Both the position numbers and the translations under genes were made by a program. The notes beneath the pieces were generated by a model. The model had not been told where the DNA came from, searched no databases, and saw nothing but the letters and a program-made list of their open reading frames with translations. Below, piece after piece: positions 34,456 through 44,456 of a stretch of DNA of 64,000 nucleotides. The stretch is from assembly GCF_030695065.1 (NCBI RefSeq), contig NZ_JAUYTR010000011.1, forward strand, positions 186,001 to 250,000. Reading direction: 5' to 3'. Source of the stretch: Sediminibacterium sp. GTDB lineage: Bacteria; Bacteroidota; Bacteroidia; Chitinophagales; Chitinophagaceae. Numbering within the stretch: position 1 is the first letter of the stretch; every line of letters starts with the position of its first letter.

Positions 34456-35955
34456 ATGGCAACAAATCTCAAAAGCGCTACCAACGGTAGTAACTCCCCT
34501 AGATTATTTGGCGAAGGCCTAACATTTGACGATGTACTTTTAATGCCCGCATACAGCGATATTTTACCCAGAGACGTAAATATCAGCACGCATTTAACCA
34601 AGGATATCATCATCAATGTTCCCATCCTTTCTGCTGCAATGGACACTGTTACTGAAGCCAACTTGGCTATTGCATTGGCAAGAGAAGGTGGCTTAGGCAT
34701 TTTGCACAAGAATATGAGCATTGAGAGACAAGCCGAGCAAGTAAGAAAAGTAAAGCGCAGCGAAAGTGGAATGATCATAGACCCCATTACATTATTAATT
34801 GATGCCACTATTGGAGATGCTTTGAAGTTGATGCGAGAAAATAAAATCGGGGGCATACCGGTGGTAGACAATGGTGGAAAACTGGTAGGCATATTAACCA
34901 ATAGAGATTTACGTTTTGAAACCGATTACAAGAAAAAAGTAAAAGAGGTAATGACCAAGGAAAACTTGGTAACTGCTCCTGAAGGTACCGATATGAAAAA
35001 AGCGGAGAATATTCTTCGTCGATATAAAATTGAAAAATTACCTGTTGTTAACAAGCAAGGAAAATTGATTGGTTTAATTACGTACCGTGATATTTTACAA
35101 ATTCGCAATTTCCCACATGCAGTAAAAGATAGTATTGGCCGATTGCGCGTTGGTGCTGCTTTAGGCATTACCAAAGACTTAATGGATCGTGCAGCTGCGT
35201 TACAACAAGTGGGTGTAGATATTGTAACATTAGACTCTGCACATGGACACAGCAAGGGGGTAATTGAAGCATTAAAAGCCCTTAGAAAAAATTTTAAAAA
35301 ACTACCCATCATTGCGGGCAATGTAGGTACAGGTGCTGGTGCAAAAGCATTGGCCGAAGCTGGTGCCGATTGTGTTAAAGTAGGAATTGGTCCTGGTTCT
35401 ATTTGCACTACTAGAATTGTTGCTGGTGCTGGTGTTCCGCAATTAACTGCCATTATGGAAGCTACTAAAGCGTTGAAAGCCAAAGGCATTCCAGTGATTG
35501 CCGATGGTGGTATTCGCTATACCGGTGATATGGTTAAAGCTTTAGCTGCAGGTGCCAATATGGTGATGATGGGAAGTGTATTTGCTGGTGTAGAAGAAAG
35601 CCCTGGCGATACCATTATTTACGAAGGCAGAAAGTTCAAAGAATACAGAGGCATGGGTAGCTTAGGTGCCATGAGTCAAGGAAGTGGCGATCGTTATTTT
35701 CAAGACGTAGAAGCAGATATTAAAAAATATGTTCCTGAAGGAATTGAAGGTCGTGTTGCTTACAAAGGAAATTTGAGTGAAATTATTTATCAATATGTGG
35801 GTGGATTAAGATCGGGTATGGGATACTGTGGTGCAAAAGATATTCCTACTTTACAAAAAGCCAGTTTTGTAAAAATCACCAACGCGGGTATGAAAGAAAG
35901 CCATGCACACGATGTAGATATTACCAAGGAAGCGCCTAATTACAGCAGAAAATAA
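34456..35955 (+). CDS. guaB: IMP dehydrogenase
   Basis: 499 residues from the ATG at 34456. It oxidises IMP to XMP with NAD, the committed step to GMP. Motifs: [15 protein letters not shown] start, two CBS domains (about 95-215), [15 protein letters not shown] with the catalytic cysteine, [18 protein letters not shown], and the flap RYFQD. The promoter box ends 3 bases before the ATG. It is followed after 9 bases by lnt. Confidence 0.97.
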   Translation: MATNLKSATNGSNSPRLFGEGLTFDDVLLMPAYSDILPRDVNISTHLTKDIIINVPILSAAMDTVTEANLAIALAREGGLGILHKNMSIERQAEQVRKVKRSESGMIIDPITLLIDATIGDALKLMRENKIGGIPVVDNGGKLVGILTNRDLRFETDYKKKVKEVMTKENLVTAPEGTDMKKAENILRRYKIEKLPVVNKQGKLIGLITYRDILQIRNFPHAVKDSIGRLRVGAALGITKDLMDRAAALQQVGVDIVTLDSAHGHSKGVIEALKALRKNFKKLPIIAGNVGTGAGAKALAEAGADCVKVGIGPGSICTTRIVAGAGVPQLTAIMEATKALKAKGIPVIADGGIRYTGDMVKALAAGANMVMMGSVFAGVEESPGDTIIYEGRKFKEYRGMGSLGAMSQGSGDRYFQDVEADIKKYVPEGIEGRVAYKGNLSEIIYQYVGGLRSGMGYCGAKDIPTLQKASFVKITNAGMKESHAHDVDITKEAPNYSRK

Positions 35956-35964
35956 TTCATCGCC

Positions 35965-37557
35965 ATGGCACTGAACAAGTGGACTTATTTACATCCGCTT
36001 ACCTTAAGCCTTTTATCTGGATTATTGTTAACCAGTGCTTGGCCCAATACGGCATTAACCATTGGTTTGTTATTTGCTTGGGTGCCCTTATTATTATTGG
36101 CCCATCAAAAAGATAAATCCTTTCCATTATTAAGGTATGTGGCGTTGAGTTTATTGATTTGGAATACTGGTACTACTTGGTGGCTTTGGAATTCAACTGG
36201 GTTTGGTGCAGTAGCCGCAATTCTAATAAACACTACTTTAATGTGCATTCCTTGGTGGGGCTTTATCAAAATGCGTCAGCATTTTTCTGAATCTTTCAGT
36301 CAATGGGCATTGGTTGTTTTTTGGTTAACTTTTGAATGGGTCCATTTAAACTGGAGCATCAGCTGGCCCTGGCTTACCTTAGGAAATGGTTTAAGCGCAT
36401 TCACCCAATACATTCAATGGTACGAATACACTGGTGTTGGGGGTGGATCGTTGCTGATATGGACTATTAACCTCCTCGTTTTTCGCAGCATGGTTTCATT
36501 AAAAGAAGCCGATAAAAAATCAGTCCTTTATTTTAGTAGCATAGCAGTATTGCTCATTGCTGTATTGGCAATCATTAGTCTACAATTATTGCCCACCAAA
36601 AGCATTGTAACCGAAAAAACAAATGTGGTGGTGGTTCAACCCAATATTGATCCCTATCAAAAATTTGAAAGTTTAACTACCGCCGATCAAGTAAACCGAT
36701 TGGTGCAACTCTCTGCAAATGCCATAGACAGCAATACAACCATGCTTATTTGGCCCGAAACCGCCATGAGTGCTGCAGATTGGCAAGACAATATAAAGGG
36801 GAATCAATATTATCAACCCATTTTTCAGTTTTTAGCTGCGCATCCTTCTATTCAATTGATTTCAGGAATTGAAACCTTTAAACAATATGGAACAACAGCT
36901 GCAACTAAAACGGCCAGAAAAACAAATGATGGAATTTATTACGATGCTTTTAATGCAGCCGTTAGTTTAAGGGCCAACAAAGAGCCAGTGTACTATAACA
37001 AAAGTAAACTGGTGCCAGGTGTTGAATCACTGCCTTCTTTTTTACGTTTTATGGCGCCCGTTTTTGAACAGTTCGGTGGCTCAACCGGTGGCTATGGCAC
37101 TTCTGATACTGCCGTTGTTTTTAGAGACCATATTGCGCAACTTTATGCAGCGCCCATCATTTGTTATGAAAGTATTTATGGTGAATATATTACCAACTAT
37201 GTTAAAAGCGGGGCAACCATGCTGGCCATTATGACCAACGATGGATGGTGGGGTAATACACCTGGGCACCAACAACATTTGTATTATGCAAAACTAAGGG
37301 CCATCGAAAACAGAAGATGGATTGCTCGATCTGCTAACACGGGAATCTCTGCATTTATTAATCCTCGCGGTGAAATAGTACAATCTTTAGCATGGGATAA
37401 AAGGGGCGCTATCAAAATGGCTATTCCAGCTGAACACAGCAGTACGTTTTATATGCGTTACGGAGACCTGATCTTCAAAATTGCTGCTGCCCTTGCTGCT
37501 TTTTTTGTTGTAGTTTACTTGTACAAAAAAAGTACCCTTGCAAGAAAAACAAATTAA
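35965..37557 (+). CDS. lnt: Apolipoprotein N-acyltransferase
   Basis: 530 residues. It adds the third acyl chain to lipoproteins in the inner membrane. Six to eight N-terminal hydrophobic helices precede a nitrilase domain whose triad is visible: Glu in LIWPETAMS, Lys in YNKSKLVPGVESLP, Cys in PIICYESIYGE. ITNDGWWG and RSANTGIS are typical. Its end overlaps the next gene by 20 bases. Confidence 0.94.
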   Translation: MALNKWTYLHPLTLSLLSGLLLTSAWPNTALTIGLLFAWVPLLLLAHQKDKSFPLLRYVALSLLIWNTGTTWWLWNSTGFGAVAAILINTTLMCIPWWGFIKMRQHFSESFSQWALVVFWLTFEWVHLNWSISWPWLTLGNGLSAFTQYIQWYEYTGVGGGSLLIWTINLLVFRSMVSLKEADKKSVLYFSSIAVLLIAVLAIISLQLLPTKSIVTEKTNVVVVQPNIDPYQKFESLTTADQVNRLVQLSANAIDSNTTMLIWPETAMSAADWQDNIKGNQYYQPIFQFLAAHPSIQLISGIETFKQYGTTAATKTARKTNDGIYYDAFNAAVSLRANKEPVYYNKSKLVPGVESLPSFLRFMAPVFEQFGGSTGGYGTSDTAVVFRDHIAQLYAAPIICYESIYGEYITNYVKSGATMLAIMTNDGWWGNTPGHQQHLYYAKLRAIENRRWIARSANTGISAFINPRGEIVQSLAWDKRGAIKMAIPAEHSSTFYMRYGDLIFKIAAALAAFFVVVYLYKKSTLARKTN

Positions 37558-38359
37558 TCATACCCATTACTTACTGAGTTATACAGTTTATGGAAAGGGA
37601 ACGCCCGTTGTATTATTGCATGGCTATGGAGAAGATAGTAAAATTTGGGATAACCAAATTGCAGTCTTATCGGCTCATTGCTTACTTATTGTTCCAGACC
37701 TGCCTGGCTCGGGTAAATCAACCATTACGCCAAAAGGTTTAGAACAATGGTTGCCCAATATGAGCATGGAATTGTTGGCCCAAAGTATAAATGAATTGTT
37801 GATAGCTGAAAATTTAACTACTTGCATGCTGTTGGGGCATAGCATGGGAGGATATATTAGTTTGGCATTTGCAAAACTATTTCCTTCTAAATTACTTGGC
37901 CTTGGACTAGTGCATAGTACTGCATATGCAGATAGCGATGAAAAAAAATTAGTACGTCAAAAAAGTATTCAGTTTCTAGAAGAAAACGGTGGCTATACTT
38001 TTTTCAAAGCCAGCATGCCCAATTTATTTGGTAAAAAATTTAAAGCAACCCAAGCCACAGTTATTAATCAATTAGTTGAAAAAAGTAAAGCATTTGAAAC
38101 AAGGGTATTGGTAGCATATACCAACGCCATGATGGAAAGAACCAATAAAACAGCAGTGCTAGAATTGGCCCAATACCCTGTTTTGTTTGTTGCCGGGCCC
38201 GAAGATATAGCTGCTCCTTTAACAGATATTCAAGAGCAAGCAACAGTTCCTATTAAATCGTATCTTGAAGTTATAGAAGGTGTTGGCCATATGGGCATGC
38301 TTGAAGCGCCCAAAGAAATGAACCAACACTTATCAGGATTCATCCAACTGTTTATTTGA
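37538..38359 (+). CDS. Alpha/beta hydrolase
   Basis: 273 residues from a TTG start that lies inside the last codons of lnt; no ATG fits. Nucleophile elbow LLGHSMGGYIS, oxyanion region VLLHGYGEDSKIWDNQ, acid in FVAGPEDIAAP and histidine in IEGVGHMGMLE complete the catalytic triad. Substrate unknown: esterase, lipase or C-C hydrolase. Probably co-transcribed with lnt. Confidence 0.88.
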   Translation: MQEKQINHTHYLLSYTVYGKGTPVVLLHGYGEDSKIWDNQIAVLSAHCLLIVPDLPGSGKSTITPKGLEQWLPNMSMELLAQSINELLIAENLTTCMLLGHSMGGYISLAFAKLFPSKLLGLGLVHSTAYADSDEKKLVRQKSIQFLEENGGYTFFKASMPNLFGKKFKATQATVINQLVEKSKAFETRVLVAYTNAMMERTNKTAVLELAQYPVLFVAGPEDIAAPLTDIQEQATVPIKSYLEVIEGVGHMGMLEAPKEMNQHLSGFIQLFI

Positions 38360-38360
38360 A

Positions 38361-40958
38361 ATGAAAGTTTTCCAAATCTTGTTTTTTTTAATACTGTTTT
38401 GTAACAATAGCCAAGCAAATCATATTACCGGAGGTGAGCTGTTTTACAATTATGTAGGTCCTGATTCAAGCAACGCCAATAATAGTATTTATGTTATCAC
38501 TTTGCGATTGTTCAGGGCATGTATTTCTAATGGTCCTACCCTAGAGGTAGAACGGCCAACCTTGGGTATTTATGAAGGAGATACTTTATTCAGAAGTTTA
38601 CCCTTACCTAGAACAACGGATGTTTCTACCCTTTCGCTGAATACAGCTGCCTTCCCTTGTCTCGTAGGAAATGGGGCTTGTTATCAGGTTGCCCTTTACT
38701 CTGCAACCATTTCTTTACCCAACAGTCCCATGGGCTATACATTATCCCGACTCGGCTGCTGCCGTGTTGATTACATCACCAATTTGGCTGTGCCTTTAGG
38801 TGTTGGAAGCAACTATGTAACTAAGATTCCTGGCAGAATTGCTTTGGCAGGAGGCGTCAACAGTAGTCCGCAATTCAATGTAAAAGACACGGCCCTGATT
38901 TGCACCCAAAAAAAATTTACACTCGATTTTGGAGCCATCGATCCAGATGGAGACTCCTTAACCTACAGCTTCTGTGATGCATTTATTGCACCTTCTAACT
39001 TTCGGGATGTTCCCCCCAATATACTTTCCCAATTCCCATTGCCGTATAAAGCTCCTTTCAGCGGAGCCCTCCCCTTAGGAGATCAAGTAAGCATAGATCC
39101 TGTAACAGGTGTTATCAGTGGAATTGCTCCTGCACCGGGAAACTATGTAGTAAATGTTTGCATTACCGAATGGAGAAATGGTAAAGCTTTTAATGAACAT
39201 AGAAAGGACTTTATCATGGCGGTTCAAGGTTGTGATTTCATTGAAGCTAATTTACCCGATAAAATTATTCAATGCGACAATTTTACGGTGCTGTTCGAAA
39301 ATGAATCCACTTCTTCTAGCATCACCAATTATGTTTGGAATTTCGGGGACTCAATCAACAATACCTACCCACAATCAGGTTCAGTAAAACATACATATAA
39401 AGACACCGGAGTATATAAAGCAAAACTAACTGTTACAGGATCAAATGGTTGCGTTGGCATTGACAGTGTGGAAGTAAGGGTCTTCCCAGGATTTAAATCG
39501 GCTATGAATATTAATGGAAGTTGTTTTTTAAACCCATATACTTTTTCAGACTTAAGCAGTTCTGTTTATGGCAGTATTAATTTTTGGAAATGGAATTTTG
39601 GAGATGAAGCTGTTTTAAATGATACGTCGAGATTAAAAAATGCCAATTACAAATACGCCATTCCTTCCCTTAAAACAGTGCAATTGATTGTTGGTGATTC
39701 TAAGGGTTGTATTGATACAATAACACGTGCATTGTCGGTTTCTGAAAAACCTTTATTACAAGTGCCCTTTAAAGACACATTAATTTGTAGTATTGATAGT
39801 TTGCCAATCAACATAAATAGTGCAGGTATTTTTAATTGGGAGCCCAATCTCCATATCAGTAATACCAATACGTCTAATGTAATTGTATATCCAAAAGACA
39901 CCACCCAATATATTGTGAGCATTAACAACAATGGCTGCATTAGTAAAGATACCATCACTGTAAACGTTTTGCCATTTATAACAGTAACTGCTGGAATAGA
40001 CAGTACCATTTGCTTATCAGATACGATTCAATTGCGCGTTAAAAGTGATGCGCTTCAATACCAATGGACCAATCATTTAAACGAAACCATTGCTGCTGTT
40101 AAAAATCCTTTTGTGAAACCCAATAGCAATACTACCTATTTTGTTACTGCCAACTTAGGCAAGTGTCAAGACAAAGACAGCATTGATATTAAAACAATAC
40201 CCTATCCTATTGCTAATACAAGCAACGACACGCTTATTTGTTTTGGAAATAGTGTTCAATTGAATGCAACCATTACTGGGTCCAGCTTCCAATGGTTTCC
40301 TTCGCTCAATATGTTTAATTCCAATTCTTTGCAACCATTGGTTGCCCCTGCAAAAACAACCCGTTATTTTTTACGCGTTTCCGACACATTGGGTTGCCCT
40401 AAAACGGTTGTAGACAGCATCTTGGTTTCGGTTGCCCCCAAGCCTATTATTTTCGCGGGCAATGATACTGTAGTCAGCATCAATCAACCCTTACAACTAA
40501 ATGCAACAGGTGCAGCAAATTTTCAATGGTTTCCTATTATCGGATTGTCTGACCCAACCATTGCCAATCCTGTTGCACAGTTGGGTAGCAATATCGATTC
40601 AATTGTTTACAGAGTAAGGGCTCATAATGGCAACAATTGCTTTGGCGAAGATTTCATTAAAGTGTTGGTTTATAAAGGCGGCCCTGATATTTATATTCCC
40701 TCTGGCTTTACTCCCAATGGGGATGGTAAAAATGATTTACTAAGACCCATTCCTATTGGTATAGCTCAGCTAAATTATTTCAAAATCTATAATCGCTGGG
40801 GGCAACTCATTTTTAGTACCACCGAAATGGGCAAAGGCTGGAATGGGATTTTTAATGGTGAACAACAAACTACTGGAACCTATATATTTCAAGCAGAAGG
40901 AAAAGACTTTACGGGAAAAATTATTTACAAAAAAGGGACCGCTGTTTTAATAAGATAA
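38361..40958 (+). CDS. Secreted PKD-repeat protein with type IX secretion C-domain (copy 1)
   Basis: 865 residues. Signal peptide ends near NNSQA; a conserved start NHITGGELFYNYVG; PKD domains (VWNFGDSINNTYP, KWNFGDEAVLND); several Ig-like repeats with regular cysteine pairs; and a type B gliding-motility-associated C-terminal domain (IYIPSGFTPNGDGKNDLL, NRWGQLIFSTTEMGKGWNG, GTAVLIR end). It is exported by the type IX system and probably ends up at the surface or released. It is a close paralogue of the next gene. Confidence 0.92.
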   Translation: MKVFQILFFLILFCNNSQANHITGGELFYNYVGPDSSNANNSIYVITLRLFRACISNGPTLEVERPTLGIYEGDTLFRSLPLPRTTDVSTLSLNTAAFPCLVGNGACYQVALYSATISLPNSPMGYTLSRLGCCRVDYITNLAVPLGVGSNYVTKIPGRIALAGGVNSSPQFNVKDTALICTQKKFTLDFGAIDPDGDSLTYSFCDAFIAPSNFRDVPPNILSQFPLPYKAPFSGALPLGDQVSIDPVTGVISGIAPAPGNYVVNVCITEWRNGKAFNEHRKDFIMAVQGCDFIEANLPDKIIQCDNFTVLFENESTSSSITNYVWNFGDSINNTYPQSGSVKHTYKDTGVYKAKLTVTGSNGCVGIDSVEVRVFPGFKSAMNINGSCFLNPYTFSDLSSSVYGSINFWKWNFGDEAVLNDTSRLKNANYKYAIPSLKTVQLIVGDSKGCIDTITRALSVSEKPLLQVPFKDTLICSIDSLPININSAGIFNWEPNLHISNTNTSNVIVYPKDTTQYIVSINNNGCISKDTITVNVLPFITVTAGIDSTICLSDTIQLRVKSDALQYQWTNHLNETIAAVKNPFVKPNSNTTYFVTANLGKCQDKDSIDIKTIPYPIANTSNDTLICFGNSVQLNATITGSSFQWFPSLNMFNSNSLQPLVAPAKTTRYFLRVSDTLGCPKTVVDSILVSVAPKPIIFAGNDTVVSINQPLQLNATGAANFQWFPIIGLSDPTIANPVAQLGSNIDSIVYRVRAHNGNNCFGEDFIKVLVYKGGPDIYIPSGFTPNGDGKNDLLRPIPIGIAQLNYFKIYNRWGQLIFSTTEMGKGWNGIFNGEQQTTGTYIFQAEGKDFTGKIIYKKGTAVLIR

Positions 40959-41040
40959 TGATTGCTTTAACGGTTTTTTAGGAGTTCAGGCAACCCACAA
41001 TCCTATTTTTGGTTCTTATTGCTTTAACTTGCTTTACAGT

Positions 41041-43680
41041 ATGTTTAGGAAATTTTTTTTACTCATTTTTTGTAGTGTATTACTCATCCAACTCAATGCG
41101 GCGCATTTAAAAGGGGGTTGGATTCAATATGAATATTTGGGCGATGGCAATACGGCTAATAGTTCAAGGTATAGAATTACCGTAAGGCAATATTTAGATT
41201 GTAATTCAACCGCTGCTCAACGAGACGCACAAGTGCATGTGGGTATTTTTAATTCGGTCAGTACCCAACTATTACAAACCGTTTCTATTTCTTTAAGTGG
41301 AACAGATAATCCAGATAAAACCACTTACGATCCTTGTTTAAGCTCTAGACCTCGAGTTTGTTATATTATTGATCGGTATACTATAGAAATTGATTTGCCC
41401 AATACCACTGAAGGATATACTTTGTCTGTTCAGCGTTGTTGTAGAATTGCCAATATTGCCAATGTAGGCGCTTTTTCAAGCACTATTGGAATCAGTTACA
41501 CCAATACCATTCCAGGCATTATCAATGGCACTAGCTATGCCAAAAATAGCAGCCCTGTTTTTGCGCAAAAAGACACCGCCATTGTTTGTTTCAATGCCCC
41601 TTTTACTTTCGATTTTAGTGCTACTGATAGCGACGGAGATAGTTTGTCTTATTCTTTTTGTAATGGCCTTGTTGGCGGAAGTGGCAATACGCCCAACGGA
41701 GCTCAGCCCAATCCTCCTACAAACCCTCCTTATGCTGCAGTTCCCTATCAACCACCCTATACTGGCGGCAATCCATTATCTGTCAGCGTTACCATTGACC
41801 CTATTACTGGTTTAATTAATGGCATTGCGCCAGGTATACCTGGTCAATATATTGTTGCGGTATGTGCGAGTGAATATAGAAACGGCGTAAAAATTGGGGA
41901 GACCAAAAAAGAAATACATATTCAAGTGGCAGACTGTTCTTTATCTGCTGCAGACCTTAAACCAACTTATATCACTTGCAACGGTTTTACATTGAGTTTT
42001 CAAAATGAATCATCCGGTTCGGTGTCTAATTATCTCTGGGATTTTGGCGTAACCAACAGCACTACAGATATTTCAACTGATCCTACCCCTACTTATACTT
42101 ATGCAGACACTGGAACTTATCAATTAAAATTAAAAGTGACCAATACGGGGGGATGTCAAGACTCTGCTTTTGCAGAAGTGCGTATTTACCCTGGGTTTGC
42201 TCCAGATTTTACAGTAACTGGAACCTGCTATTTAAATGAATACAGTTTTAAAGATGCCACAGTTAGCCAATACGGAACAGTAAATAGTTGGAGATGGAAT
42301 TTTGGAGACAATACTACCCTTGCTGATACTACTATTGCAAAAGACAGTACTTGGAAATATCCTGCACCTGTTAATACCAATGTAACATTGGTGGTTACTA
42401 ATAGTAAAGGTTGCATAGACAGCATCACTAAACCATTTGTTGTTTTAGACAAGCCCTTACTAAACTTAGCATTTAAAGACACCCTTATTTGCAGTATAGA
42501 CACCCTTCCCTTATTTGCCAATATTGGTGCGGGAACCATTAACTGGACCACAGATATACCTGGAAGTTTATCAAGAATTTCAAATAGAAATATTGCGAAC
42601 CCATTGGTTTATCCAGTTGATACAACCCGGTACATTATTACTCTCAACAACAATGGATGTATTAATCAGGATACGGTAACGGTGAATGTGTTAGATTTTA
42701 TTTCGGTAGATGCAGGTCCTTCCGCAACCATTTGCCGAACAGATACCATTCAATTGCAAACGGTAAGCTATGCCCTAAGTTATCAATGGACTTCGGCATC
42801 GGGTGCTCCTGTTGATCCAGTTAAATTTCCGAGATTGGCTCCACTGCAAAATGAAACTTATTATGTTACGGCCAATTTGGGGTATTGTCAGGCAAGAGAT
42901 TCTGTACGAATTAATGTATCACCTTATCCTCAAGTGTCGGTAGGAGCAGATACGGTCATTTGTTTTGGTAATAGACTTAACCTGCCTGCAACTATTATTG
43001 GTAGTAGTTTTCAATGGTCTCCTACCAATTCAATGATTAATTCAACCACTTTGAATCCATTAGCAGGACCTTCAAGAACAACTGCTTACACCTTAACTGT
43101 TTCAGATACTTTGGGCTGCAATAAATCGGTTACAGATACCATCATCGTAAGAGTGGTTCCACCCATTGTAGTAAATGCAGGGCCAGATACAGTAGCTTTA
43201 CCAGACCAACCTGTTCAGTTAAACGCATCAGGCTTGGGGCAATTTAATTGGTCTCCTACAACTGGGCTTACCGATCCTACCATTGCCAATCCCATTGTTA
43301 CTTTACCTGCAGGTACCGACTCTATTACTTATACTGTTAGGGTAACGGGTGATGGAGGATGTTTTGGTGAAGACCAAATGAAAGTAAAAGTATTTGTGGG
43401 TGGGCCTGAAATATTTATTCCATCTGGATTTACACCCAATGGAGATGGTAAAAACGATGTATTAAGACCCGTTACTGTAGGCATTACAAAATTGAATTAT
43501 TTTACCATTTTCAATAGATGGGGTCAGCGCATTTATACATCCACCGAATTAAACAAAGGATGGGATGGCACTTATAAAGGGGAGCCACAACCTTCTGGAA
43601 CTTATGTGTTTCAAGCAGAGGGAATAGACTATTTAGGTAAGCGTGTTTATAAAAAAGGTACGGCTGTACTTATTAGATAG
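41041..43680 (+). CDS. Secreted PKD-repeat protein with type IX secretion C-domain (copy 2)
   Basis: 879 residues from the ATG at 41041 (the TTG at 41029 is also open). Same architecture as the previous gene: HLKGGWIQYEYLGDG start, PKD domains (LWDFGVTNSTT, RWNFGDNTTLAD), Ig-like repeats, and the ending IFIPSGFTPNGDGKNDVL, NRWGQRIYTSTELNKGWDG, GTAVLIR. Tandem duplication with divergence is clear. Likely adhesin or surface matrix protein. Its expression may share the upstream promoter, since the gap is only 82 bases. Confidence 0.92.
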   Translation: MFRKFFLLIFCSVLLIQLNAAHLKGGWIQYEYLGDGNTANSSRYRITVRQYLDCNSTAAQRDAQVHVGIFNSVSTQLLQTVSISLSGTDNPDKTTYDPCLSSRPRVCYIIDRYTIEIDLPNTTEGYTLSVQRCCRIANIANVGAFSSTIGISYTNTIPGIINGTSYAKNSSPVFAQKDTAIVCFNAPFTFDFSATDSDGDSLSYSFCNGLVGGSGNTPNGAQPNPPTNPPYAAVPYQPPYTGGNPLSVSVTIDPITGLINGIAPGIPGQYIVAVCASEYRNGVKIGETKKEIHIQVADCSLSAADLKPTYITCNGFTLSFQNESSGSVSNYLWDFGVTNSTTDISTDPTPTYTYADTGTYQLKLKVTNTGGCQDSAFAEVRIYPGFAPDFTVTGTCYLNEYSFKDATVSQYGTVNSWRWNFGDNTTLADTTIAKDSTWKYPAPVNTNVTLVVTNSKGCIDSITKPFVVLDKPLLNLAFKDTLICSIDTLPLFANIGAGTINWTTDIPGSLSRISNRNIANPLVYPVDTTRYIITLNNNGCINQDTVTVNVLDFISVDAGPSATICRTDTIQLQTVSYALSYQWTSASGAPVDPVKFPRLAPLQNETYYVTANLGYCQARDSVRINVSPYPQVSVGADTVICFGNRLNLPATIIGSSFQWSPTNSMINSTTLNPLAGPSRTTAYTLTVSDTLGCNKSVTDTIIVRVVPPIVVNAGPDTVALPDQPVQLNASGLGQFNWSPTTGLTDPTIANPIVTLPAGTDSITYTVRVTGDGGCFGEDQMKVKVFVGGPEIFIPSGFTPNGDGKNDVLRPVTVGITKLNYFTIFNRWGQRIYTSTELNKGWDGTYKGEPQPSGTYVFQAEGIDYLGKRVYKKGTAVLIR

Positions 43681-43682
43681 TT

Positions 43683-43690
43683 TATTTTTG
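43683..43690 (+). promoter_or_regulatory. Promoter -7 box of SDR gene
   Basis: TATTTTTG ends 5 bases before the ATG at 43696, implying a near-leaderless transcript. No clear -33 TTG. Confidence 0.45.
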
Positions 43691-43695
43691 CACCT

Positions 43696-44451
43696 ATGAC
43701 AAAAACAATTTTAATTACTGGCGCTACCGCTGGTTTTGGCAAAGCAACTGCTGAACATTTTGCTGCTGCTGGTTGGAACTGTATTATTACAGGAAGAAGA
43801 CAAGACAGACTAACCGAACTTGCTGGTACTTTACAAAATAAGTACCCAGTTCAAATTCATACGCTTTGCTTTGACGTACAAAATAGAGAAGCGGTTTTTG
43901 CTGCAATTAATAGTTTGCCTACTGAATGGCAATCGATTGATGTGTTATTAAATAATGCAGGGTTAGCATTGGGAAGAGACTCTTTTGAGTTGGCCAATTT
44001 AGACGATTGGGATACCATGATTGATACCAATGTTAAAGGGCTTATGTATGTAACAAAAGCTGTACTGCCTTTCATGATTGCAAAAAAGAATGGTCATATC
44101 ATTAATATAGGTTCTACTGCAGGCAAAGAAGTGTACAAAGACGGGAACGGATATTGTGCATCAAAGCATGCAGTTGATGCCATTAGCAAAGCCATGCGCA
44201 TCGATTTATTACCACATCAAATTAAAGTAACTGCCATTCACCCTGGCGCCGCAGAAACGGAGTTTTCTTTAGTAAGATTTAAAGGAGACGATCAAAAAGC
44301 GAATGCAGTTTATGATGGATATAAAGCATTGGAAGCAAAAGATATTGCAGCAATAATTTATTATGTTTCTACATTACCTACCCATGTTTGCATCAACGAT
44401 TTAGTGGTTACTTGTTTGTCTCAGGCTAACTCCTTTTACTTACATAAATAA
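43696..44451 (+). CDS. Short-chain dehydrogenase/reductase
   Basis: 251 residues. NAD(P)-binding TGATAGFGKATA (TGxxxGxG), NNAG in the core, and the catalytic Ser, Tyr and Lys in GSTAGKEVYKDGNGYCASK. It resembles the 3-hydroxy acid dehydrogenase (YdfG) group, which oxidises serine-type hydroxy acids with NADP, but the substrate is not proven. Followed after 5 bases by the nitronate monooxygenase-like gene. Confidence 0.9.
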   Translation: MTKTILITGATAGFGKATAEHFAAAGWNCIITGRRQDRLTELAGTLQNKYPVQIHTLCFDVQNREAVFAAINSLPTEWQSIDVLLNNAGLALGRDSFELANLDDWDTMIDTNVKGLMYVTKAVLPFMIAKKNGHIINIGSTAGKEVYKDGNGYCASKHAVDAISKAMRIDLLPHQIKVTAIHPGAAETEFSLVRFKGDDQKANAVYDGYKALEAKDIAAIIYYVSTLPTHVCINDLVVTCLSQANSFYLHK

Positions 44452-44456
44452 TACCT

